DNA from: Streptomyces sp. HD
GTDB taxonomy: Bacteria > Actinomycetota > Actinomycetes > Streptomycetales > Streptomycetaceae
DNA length: 64,000 bases
Assembly (NCBI RefSeq): GCF_028369295.1
Contig: NZ_JAQMYP010000016.1
Span: 62,001-126,000, forward strand
Direction: 5' to 3'
Shown: in pieces, positions 26,492-33,935 of the stretch
Layout: the number at the start of each line of letters is the position of its first letter
Numbering within the stretch: position 1 is the first letter of the stretch
Notes under the pieces: generated by a model
The model's input: the letters and a program-made list of their open reading frames with translations, nothing else
Told to the model about the DNA's origin: nothing
Databases searched by the model: none
Position numbers and translations under genes: made by a program

Positions 26492-28001
26492 TTAGTCTCG
26501 ATCTTTCGTGACGGTCTGCCGACGGAGTCGGCGGACCGTTTGGGTTCCGTGACTTCTAGGGCCAGTGGCGGGCGAGGCGGAGGATCTGGCGGCGGCCGGT
26601 GGTGACGAGTTGGCCGACGGGCCTGAACAGGCGCAGCCGCAGGCGGCGGGGTTCCCAAAGCCGGGCTTTGCCGCTCAGGGCCAGCACCGGCATCCAGGCC
26701 AGCAGGTCGAGTGCGATCTGGACGATCTCCAGCCAGACGCGGTTTTGCGCGGTGTCGTGCAGGGGCAGGTTCCGCAAGCCGGTCGCGCGGGCAGCCCGGA
26801 TGCGGTCCTCGGCCCGTGCCCGCAGGCGGTGGCGGAGTTCGAGCCCGGCGATGGGCCGGCCGGTGGTGTTGGTGGCGAAGCACGTGATCCGCATGCCGTC
26901 GGCGTCCGTGATCCTCAACTGGGCACCGGGGTGCGGTCGTTCCTTCCGGACGATCAGCCGCATGTCCTTCGGCCAGCCGTCGAGCATGCCGCCGGCGAGT
27001 TCGGCGCCCCAGGCCCCATCGCGGATCTCTCCGTCGGGCTCGACGGCCGGCGTCCATGCCTCGGGCGGCACCTTGAGTACGGCCTGGTGGATTGCGTCGG
27101 TCATGGTCATGCCGACCGAATACGACAGCCACCGCCCGCGTTTCGCGAGCCAGGCCACGAACTCGTGGGTGCCGCCCGCAGAGTCGGTGCGGATCAGCGT
27201 TTGGCGCCCGCGCCGGTAGGACTTGGGCAGCTGGGCCAGGGCCAGTTGGGTGGTGGTGATGTGATCGGCGGCGGTGTTGCTGCCCGCGTTCCCGGGCCTG
27301 AGCAGAGCGGCCACCGGCTCGCCGGACCCGCCCGCCCCGTGGTCGACGAAGGCCATCAGCGGGTGGTGACCGAAGGTCTTCTTCCAGGTCGCAGCCGTGT
27401 CTTCCTTCTCGGAGTGAGCGAGCACCAGGACGCCGTCCAGGTCCACGGTCACCGAGCCGGTCGCATCCGGCGCCGTCTGCCCGGCCAACTTCCATACATG
27501 TTGGCGCACTTGGGACCGGGCACCGTGGATCGCGTTCAAGGCGTGTTGACCGCCCGCCGCGAGCGTGTCGATCAGCCGGGAGACTGTCGGGTCCGAGGCC
27601 ACCGGCCCGAACACGGCCGGCTCGGCCCGCAGGATGCCGACGTCGGCCAGGCAGTCGCCGCCAAGGGCGACCGCGAGCGCCACATCCAGCAGGATCTTGC
27701 CGGGATCGTGCACCACCCGCGGCTTGCGCCAGGGTGTCAGAGCCGCCGATATCGCGGTATCCAGGCCCGTCTTGCGGACCGTCTCCACCAGCAGCACGGC
27801 CCCGGCCTGCGAGACCACTCCGCGACCGCTGCCCTCAACGCGGACACGCGGGTACGACCCGATACGCTTCTTCACCTGAGAAGTGCTTCTTTCCACGGCA
27901 CGATCTGGACCCTCGACAAGTCCTATCGTTGCAGGTCAGGACCACTTCTCGCGTTTGTGATCAAGCCTCGGACAGGCCACCTCGCGAAAGCCCGAGGCTA
28001 A
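26492..28001 (-). mobile_element. IS1380-family insertion sequence, copy 2
   Basis: The left end TTAGTCTCGATCTTTCGTGA and the right end, read inward as TTAGCCTCGGGCTTTCGCGA, are imperfect inverted repeats enclosing one intact transposase gene. The same right end (TAACCTCGCGCTTTC) occurs beside copy 1 near 24000. The left end overlaps the last bases of the IS5-like element, so the IS1380 copy probably inserted at its border. No clear target duplication is seen. Confidence 0.65.
26556..27896 (-). CDS. IS1380-family transposase, intact copy
   Basis: The 446-aa product is a DDE transposase of the IS1380 family. Catalytic residues sit in VDLDGVLVLAHSEK, LIRTDSAGGTHEFVAW and the GLELRHRLRARAEDRIRAAR helix; WKKTFGHHPLMAF and NAGSNTAADH are family marks. 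The start is GTG 27896 (MERSTSQVKKRIGSY). The C-terminus stops at LARHWP, about 17 residues earlier than in copy 1. This is the only transposase in the window with an unbroken frame, so it could mobilise copy 1 in trans. Confidence 0.92.
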   Translation of the reverse strand: MERSTSQVKKRIGSYPRVRVEGSGRGVVSQAGAVLLVETVRKTGLDTAISAALTPWRKPRVVHDPGKILLDVALAVALGGDCLADVGILRAEPAVFGPVASDPTVSRLIDTLAAGGQHALNAIHGARSQVRQHVWKLAGQTAPDATGSVTVDLDGVLVLAHSEKEDTAATWKKTFGHHPLMAFVDHGAGGSGEPVAALLRPGNAGSNTAADHITTTQLALAQLPKSYRRGRQTLIRTDSAGGTHEFVAWLAKRGRWLSYSVGMTMTDAIHQAVLKVPPEAWTPAVEPDGEIRDGAWGAELAGGMLDGWPKDMRLIVRKERPHPGAQLRITDADGMRITCFATNTTGRPIAGLELRHRLRARAEDRIRAARATGLRNLPLHDTAQNRVWLEIVQIALDLLAWMPVLALSGKARLWEPRRLRLRLFRPVGQLVTTGRRQILRLARHWP

Positions 28002-28214
28002 TGGCCGCCCCGGCGCGCGAAGGGCCCGCTCGCTCGGGAAGCTGATGTCATGAACGATCCGTTTCTCGTGGCGGAGGCCACCAGCCCTGCCGGCCTGCCG
28101 AACACCGCGCACACGCGGTACGCAGATGCTCTGCGGCCGGGATCGCAACGCATGTCGCCCCGCGTCTGGGCCGTCTGGGTCCGCACTGCGGGAGGACACG
28201 GGAAGGTCAGCGCG

Positions 28215-29603
28215 CTACGTGAACCTTGCTTTCGGCTGCGGAGGGATTCTCTCCCTAGCCCTGGCCATCACCGCGCGTACGTGCGGTGAGCGGCGGTAGG
28301 AGGCCAGGGCTGCCAGCAAGTCGCTCAGAGCCCGAGCGGCCCGTGGCGATTCGAGTTCGTCGATCCGTTCCATCGCGGTGAGGGTGACCGAGCAGCACTC
28401 GTCCAGATGGCCCAGGCTGAGCAGCGTCGCCGCCAGGCGCATGGCCACGAGGGTCCGGCCGCGGCGGTCGGCCTGGGAGTACAGCGTCAAGGACGAGTGC
28501 AGTGCGGCCGTTGCCGCCCGCTGGTCTCCGACCGCTTCCAGGGCCTGGGCGCGCTGGAAGGCCAGTGCGGCCGGCGGGTAGACCTCGAAGGGGTCCGTCT
28601 CCTGCTGGGCGGTGCGGGGCATCTCCTTCTCGTACTTGCGTTCGGCGGCAGTCAGCGTGGCGAGCGCCTGCCTGTGATCTCCTGCCGTCGCCTGTGCCAC
28701 CGCCTGCTGGGAGAGCAGGAAGGCGGCCACGTGCGGGGAACCGTGATGCAGGCCCGTCGCCACCGCGGCTTCGGCGTACTGGACCGCGAGTCGCGGCTGG
28801 CCGTGCTGCAGGGCCAGGGTGCTCTGGGCCCTCAGGGCCATCCCCCAGGTGGCCCGGTCGCCGCAGGCCGCCGCGAGCCGCTGGGCGTGCGCGTATGCGG
28901 CCTGCGCATGACCGGGCTGTACAACGTCCTCCTCCATACGGGCCAGCAGATAGGCCAGCCGCGCCGCCCCGCTCAGAACGGCCCGCCGCCGCTCCTGACG
29001 GCCGTGTGCCGCCCGGAACAGGCGCGGCACGTCGGTGGCCGCGTACTCCATGAGCGCGGTGCGGGCGTTGATTCCGCCGAAGGCGTTCATGGACGCCGCG
29101 AAGAAGAGCGCGGCCTCCCTCAGTCTCTGATCCGCAGGCGACAGCCCATCCAGCACGCTGTCCATGGGGCTGGGGGACAGCTGGTTGGACAGGACGAGTG
29201 CGTGCACCCGGTAGGGGAGCGGATCCTGCCAGCCCCTGGCACGTCTGCTGGCGGACGCGAAGTCCTGGACGGCGCGTACCTGTGCCGCTTCCGAAGCGGA
29301 GGCCGCGTCCCCCCGTGCGGCACGCGGTTCGGCCGGCACGAACGCCGGGGCGTCGGGGAATCCCGCATCGGGCAAGGACACCGCGCGCCCCAGCCGCCGT
29401 GAGAGAGCCTCGACGATCAGCTTCCGTACGACGGGCCGGGGCATGGTGCCCGACAGCCAGTGGGACACGGACGAGCGGTCGTAGCGCAGTTGTAGTCCCA
29501 ACTCCGCGCCCACCGCGTTCACCGACCGGACCAGAGCCCCGTAGGACCAGTCGGCTTCATCGAGCAGGGTACGCAAGTGCGTGTTGGCCGGCCGAGAACT
29601 CAT
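28215..29603 (-). CDS. helix-turn-helix/TPR regulator
   Basis: The 462-aa product has a short N-terminal DNA-binding-like domain (LRTLLDEADWSYGALVRSVN, then LQLRYDRSSVSHWLSG) and a long helical tetratricopeptide-like region from about residue 110. The layout is that of the Streptomyces regulators with an XRE-like head and TPR sensor tail. ATG 29603 is taken because the HTH begins directly after it; the frame is open to 29696. A paralogue of the same layout is at 45217-46617. The next gene on the left is the IS1380 copy, and 28002-28214 holds nothing recognisable. Confidence 0.8.
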   Translation of the reverse strand: MSSRPANTHLRTLLDEADWSYGALVRSVNAVGAELGLQLRYDRSSVSHWLSGTMPRPVVRKLIVEALSRRLGRAVSLPDAGFPDAPAFVPAEPRAARGDAASASEAAQVRAVQDFASASRRARGWQDPLPYRVHALVLSNQLSPSPMDSVLDGLSPADQRLREAALFFAASMNAFGGINARTALMEYAATDVPRLFRAAHGRQERRRAVLSGAARLAYLLARMEEDVVQPGHAQAAYAHAQRLAAACGDRATWGMALRAQSTLALQHGQPRLAVQYAEAAVATGLHHGSPHVAAFLLSQQAVAQATAGDHRQALATLTAAERKYEKEMPRTAQQETDPFEVYPPAALAFQRAQALEAVGDQRAATAALHSSLTLYSQADRRGRTLVAMRLAATLLSLGHLDECCSVTLTAMERIDELESPRAARALSDLLAALASYRRSPHVRAVMARARERIPPQPKARFT

Positions 29604-29898
29604 TGAGGCCCCCTCTGCGGCGCCATGCGCCCGGCCCGCCCATGGAGTGCGCTTTCTCTCCTCCGTACTACCCAGTTGGGATTGGCCACTCGACATGTGA
29701 ACGATCTCGAACGGCCTCGCCTCTGCCTGCGGGAGGCCGTAGGTCGTCAGCGTTACTGATGGTGACGAGTCATTCCTTCGGGCCCGGTGGGGGATGAGTT
29801 AGCCGAGTGTTCCCCCGGAGTAGGGGGCGGTGCCACCCGCCCATCATGAATCCGCTCTGTGCCTGTGGCGGTGGTGTGGTTACGCAGGTGAGGAGTGT

Positions 29899-29930
29899 CT
29901 CGGTTTCGGGCTCGACTCCCCTGGGATCCA
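29899..29930 (+). pseudogene. degenerate tRNA-Ala-like 3' end
   Basis: GGGCTCGACTCCCCTGGGAT, then CCA, resembles the tRNA-Ala 3' half at 11568 with several changes and is likewise followed at once by an AGCCCCTCTGA terminator. It is too decayed to be functional. Confidence 0.45.
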
Positions 29931-29934
29931 AAAC

Positions 29935-29982
29935 CAAAGAGCCCCTCTGACCCCGTGCAACGTGGGTCAGAGGGGCTCTTTG
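29935..29982 (+). terminator. perfect 19-bp terminator hairpin
   Basis: Two 19-base arms, beginning CAAAGAGCCCC and ending GGGGCTCTTTG, pair without mismatch around a 10-base loop. It matches the terminator after the tRNA-Ala relic at 11600. The rest of 29604-30195 carries no gene. Confidence 0.85.
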
Positions 29983-30195
29983 TTGGTGGGGAGCAGTTCC
30001 AGGAGCATCCCCGCCGCGCGGGTGCGGGAGGAGTGGGGGAGGGGGGCTGCGACACGTGCTGGATCAGAGCCGCACGCCTGAAAGGTGCTACTCCAACGGA
30101 GGTGTGTCCGGTGCGGGTTGCCCGTGGTCCAGGCACCGTTCCATGAGGATCTTGGGCGTTCGTAGGTGTGACCGACTCTGACGAGGAGCCCAAGA

Positions 30196-31191
30196 ATGTC
30201 ACGTCGCCCTGTCCGGCCTGCGCCGCGTTCCCGCCTGACCACTTGGCTGGCGACCGTCGGCGCGGCCACGGCCCTGGCACTCGGTCTCGCGGGTACGTCA
30301 GCCGCCGCGGCTGACGGCCCGAACCCGCCTGTGTGGCCGACCACCTCGGGCCCCGCGGCCGTGATCGGCGGGCTCGTGCATCCGGATGCCTCGCCGCCGG
30401 GGGCGAACGACTGGCAGTGCAAGCCGACTGCCGCGCACCCCCGCCCCGTCGTCCTGCTGCACGCGACCTGGACGAACGCCTACACGAACTGGGCGGGACT
30501 GTCCCCCTTGCTCAAGCGGGACGGGTACTGCGTCTTCGCGCCGAACTACGGCGGGCAGCCGGGAGTTCCGTTCAAGGGCACGCAGCACATTCCCGACTCC
30601 GCCCGTGAGATCGCCCGCTACGTCGACCGGGTGCTCAAGGCCACCGGTGCCCGGCAGGTCGACCTGGTGGGGCACTCCCAGGGCGGCGGTCTGATGCCCC
30701 GCTGGTACCTGCGGTTCGAGGGGGGTACGGACCCCGCGAAGCCGGCACGCAACAAGGTACGTCGGCTCATCGGCCTGGCCCCGTCCAACCACGGTGCCGG
30801 CGCTTCAGGTCTGGGTGACCTCTCCACCGCCCTCGGCCTCAACCCGACGATGTCCCTGGTGATGGGGCAGGCGTACGCGGACCAGATGCCGGGGTCCCGG
30901 GTGAACACGACGCTCGACCGGGACGGCGACACCCAGCCGGGGGTCGACTACACCACGATCGTCACCCGACTCGACGAGGTCGTCACGCCCTACCCCAACC
31001 AGTTCCTCAAGGCCGGGCCGGGCGCGAGAGTACGGAACATCCTGCTCCAGGAGATCTGTCCCCAGGACCTGTCCGAACACCTTTCGATCGCCTACGACTC
31101 CAACGCCCTCCAGCTCGTCTTCAACGCCCTCGACCCCGCGCATGCCGAACCCGTGAACTGCCGTCTCTCGCTTCCTCTCCTCGGCGGCTGA
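30196..31191 (+). CDS. secreted lipase/esterase (alpha/beta hydrolase)
   Basis: The 331-aa product has a signal peptide (SRLTTWLATVGAATALALGL, cleavage after AAA near residue 39) and an alpha/beta hydrolase fold of the class 2 lipase type. The oxyanion segment is PVVLLHATWTN, the nucleophile elbow GHSQGGG, the acid is probably the Asp in TRLDEVVTP, and the His is in SEHLSI. Cys residues in DWQCK, GYCVF, EICPQ and VNCRL may form disulfides. It would act outside the cell on acyl esters. It stands alone between the tRNA-linked terminator and a broken reductase gene. Confidence 0.9.
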   Translation: MSRRPVRPAPRSRLTTWLATVGAATALALGLAGTSAAAADGPNPPVWPTTSGPAAVIGGLVHPDASPPGANDWQCKPTAAHPRPVVLLHATWTNAYTNWAGLSPLLKRDGYCVFAPNYGGQPGVPFKGTQHIPDSAREIARYVDRVLKATGARQVDLVGHSQGGGLMPRWYLRFEGGTDPAKPARNKVRRLIGLAPSNHGAGASGLGDLSTALGLNPTMSLVMGQAYADQMPGSRVNTTLDRDGDTQPGVDYTTIVTRLDEVVTPYPNQFLKAGPGARVRNILLQEICPQDLSEHLSIAYDSNALQLVFNALDPAHAEPVNCRLSLPLLGG

Positions 31192-31257
31192 GAGACAGCC
31201 TCTCCGGCCAGCCCGGCGCCGGGCGTGGGTGGGATGTTCCGACGTTCCTTCCTCACC

Positions 31258-32040
31258 TCAGCGGACGGGCTGGCCGGGGGCGGGGTTGGTGCGGTCGTGG
31301 GTGAGCGGGGCGACGGACTTTCCGCCGTCGACGGTGGGGTGACGCCAGTGATCCAGGAGGAGCGGAGGAGGAATGCCGCAGCGTGGGCGACGTCCGCCGG
31401 TTGGCCGACGCGTCCCAGGGGGTAGCTGGCGGCGATGGTGTCCGGGGGCAGGGCGGTGAGAGTGTCCATGAAGGAGGTCTGGACGAAGGCGGGGGCGAGG
31501 GCGTTGACGCGTACGCGCGGGGCGAGCTGGTTCGCGAGGTCGGCCGTGAATCGGTGGAGTGCCGCTTTGGTCGCGCTGTAGGTCGGCATCCGGCACACGC
31601 CGGTGGCGGCGACCGTCTTCATCAGCAGGACGGATCCGCCGTGGTCCTTCATCCATGCCTGCCAGGCCAGTTGGGTGAAACCGAGCGCGCCCAGGACATT
31701 GGTGTCGAACATGCGGCGGCAGCAGTCGAGGTCGATGGCGGAGGTGTCGAGCGCGGGGTTGACGCCGGTCGTGTAGACGAGCAGGTCGAGGCGGGCGAAA
31801 GTATCCATGACGGCGTCGATGGCGGTCTTGCGGTCGCCGTCTTCGCGGCTGTGGGCGGTGAGGGGGAGGTCGCGGCGGCCGGTTTCCTCCCGGATGGCCT
31901 CGGCCGCCAGCCGCCGTTGGCCATCGCCCCGGGCCCGTGAGGGCCACTGACGCACCCTGGCGGGCGAGTTCGGCGGCGATGGCGTATCCCATGCCCCCGG
32001 CTGGCAGAGACCACCAAGGCGACCTTTGCCTCGAAGAGCT
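31258..32040 (-). pseudogene. short-chain dehydrogenase/reductase, frameshifted
   Basis: The central frame encodes an SDR: FARLDLLVYTTGVNP, DTNVLGALGFTQLAWQAW, the YxxxK motif in TYSATKAALHRF, and ALAPAFVQT. The N-terminal Rossmann part (EQLFEAKVALVVSASRG, then GMGYAIAAELARQGASVALT) and the C-terminal ITGVT/TVDGGKSVAPL parts lie in other frames, so at least three indels have accumulated near 32000, 31930 and 31345. The substrate is unknown. No functional protein is expected. Confidence 0.82.
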
Positions 32041-32537
32041 GCTCCCCGGCGCCGGGTACCTCCGGAGTGCCCGAGAGGTAGTTCAGGTCCCTGAGGCGGG
32101 AACGTCGTCACCGGGCTGTCCCTTCCCGTGCCGTGCCGGTCGCCCGGGGCTTCCGCGGTCGGTTGCGTGGGAGATGGGTGACGGGGACCCTGGGCGAGGC
32201 CGTCGGCAGGCGGCTGGCCTGGAGTGAAGTCGCGTCGGTCCCACCCTCGGGCGCCTGGTGCCTGACTGACAACGAGGCTGTCGCGGGCACGTCTCGTCGT
32301 CCCGCAGAGTCCGTGCCCGCCGGAGAATGGTCAGGCGTGTCAGCGACCTGAGTCGTCGAGGCGACTGGCAATGGTGTTCACGTACTGTCACGGTGCCGAA
32401 ATGGCGACGCGCCTCGCCTGCGGGCTCCGAGGCTTGGGATCACTGTCGGGAGAGTCGCTGTCTTCATGGCCGCGTACGGCAGGTCTCGAAGTGTCCACGT
32501 GAGTGCGGTCGGGTGGTGCAGCGAACGCTGCACCACT

Positions 32538-32659
32538 CTGGATCGAGCAGGACCGAGTAGGACCCGGCAGCATCGAATCGGGGGCATGAATCGGGCGCTT
32601 TGGTAAAGCTGCAGGTGAGAAGCGTCACCTGGATAGGTTCGAGTCCCACCCGCCCCACT
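32538..32659 (+). repeat. att-like repeat ending in tRNA 3' end (copy a)
   Basis: About 120 bases here match 51624-51740. The left part holds iterated GAGCAGGAC/GAGTAGGAC units with a 10-base period, then GCAGGTGAGA and GCGTCACC. The right part is AGGTTCGAGTCCCACC followed by CGCCCCAC, the tRNA T-loop to acceptor end also seen at 11106. The T-stem 5' strand is missing, so identity starts inside the T-loop, as in integrase attachment cores. No integrase gene adjoins. Confidence 0.65.
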
Positions 32660-32861
32660 CGTACAGGTCGCTGACCCGCGCTCGCCGCGGCACTCGGTCC
32701 TCTTCTTCGCTTTCGCCTTCGCCGTGATCGCGGACCCGGTCTCCTCCGTCCCCTACGCGATCGAGGCCGCGCTGCGCGCGCGCCCCATTTCCGCCGGGAC
32801 GGCTCGTGCACCGCAGTTCCGCGCGCCTCATCGTCACCGGTGGCCCGCCGGTCGTAGCTGC

Positions 32862-33300
32862 TCCGTCAATCACTGCCGCAGGAAGGGTTCGGTGAGCGGC
32901 TGCTGGGCCTGTTGCTGGACCGGGCCCACGAGATGCCACCGCAGCTCATCGCTCCTCTGGTCGCGGAGGAGGTCGCCAGGTTCGGCGGTCGCGAGGTGTC
33001 CATCCTGCCGCAGGACTACGGGCAGGAACTGCTGGCGCCGCTGCCGGGCAGGGGACTGCTGGTCGGTGGGCCCGAGCCGATCGCCGACTCCTCTGCCGGC
33101 AAGGCCTTCCTCACCGCGACCACCGTCGAGGTCGCGCAGGCGGACGGCGTACGGATGTATCTGCCCATGCTGGACGGCAGCGACCAGGTGGGGGTGATGG
33201 CCCTCACCCTCGACACCGTCGTCGACGACCGGCGCCCGCTGCGCAGGCTCGTTGGCCTGGTCGCCGACATGATCGTCACCAAGCGCAGAACCACGGTGCC
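32862..33300 (+). pseudogene. truncated RsbU-type PP2C phosphatase N-terminal relic
   Basis: The frame encodes QEGFGERLLGLLLDRAHEMP, AEEVARFGGREVSILPQDYG, PLPGRGLLVGGPEPIADS and then DQVGVMALTLDTV. This matches the N-terminal sensor part of streptomycete PP2C-type phosphatases. A TAG stop precedes it, no start codon is present, and the catalytic domain is missing after about 33300. It lies just downstream of the att-like repeat. Confidence 0.65.
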
Positions 33301-33935
33301 GGGGAGTACGGGCTCACTGCCGGTATCGGCGAGAAGCCTGACGGGGATCACGAGAACTCACCCCACTGCCTTCCGGGTGTGTTGCCTGGGCCGGAGTCGC
33401 CCACGTCCCCCGTCACGATGGTCACGGCGGTCACCGACGCCGCTCGCCCCGGCCCGACCGCGTGCCTTCTGCGGAACCGACGGAACCGGTCCCCGGACAG
33501 CCGGCCCGGAGCGGCCGTAGCGGAAGGTGGCGATGCGCTCATCGTGCTGCGAGTTGAGCAACAGCCGCCTCTGCTGTTTCTTGCCGTACGGACTGCTCTC
33601 CCTGCCGGCTGACCACCGCCCCACCACGGCCCCGGTCGTCTGGCCTTCGGCGGCGTCCAGCGAGCAGAGCACCAGGTGGCCACCGTGCCCGAGCCGCTGT
33701 CCCTGAAGGGACGGCAGGCCCTCGACGAGTTCAACCGAGCCTTCTCCGGCCGCTCGGCCAGCGGATATGTGGCCCCTTTCACATCACTGCGGCCGCCACG
33801 AGGGACAGTGCCAGGACCTGGGACCCGTCGGGTTACCAGGGGGCGTACGGGGAAGATCCGGGGGCAGGGGACGGCGGCGTCGGAGAGCCTGCTGCCTCAC
33901 GGCGGCGGGCCGGAGCCGGCGCGTGCGGACGCCGG
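33301..33935 (+). other. stretch without recognisable gene
   Basis: About 630 bases between the phosphatase relic and the intact PP2C gene. Open frames exist on both strands, but none resembles a protein family or has a ribosome binding site. It may be decayed coding DNA. Confidence 0.5.

Larger units (their letters stand above)
24856..26495 (-). mobile_element. IS5-like element with passenger gene
   Basis: Perfect 27-bp inverted repeats bound this 1640-bp unit: 24856-24882 begins CTAAGGGCTGTCCCG and 26469-26495 is its exact complement. Inside are a decayed IS5-family transposase and a complete DUF998 gene, both on the minus strand. A degenerate third end (GTGGGACAACCGTCAG, about 25724-25739) sits between them, where the original IS would have ended. 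The outer right end abuts an IS1380 copy. This looks like an IS that captured a neighbouring gene. Confidence 0.65.

Noticed and set aside
28050..28289. 79-aa ORF starting MNDPFLVAEATSPAG
   Set aside because: It has no ribosome binding site or recognised domain, and its end overlaps the TPR regulator gene on the other strand.
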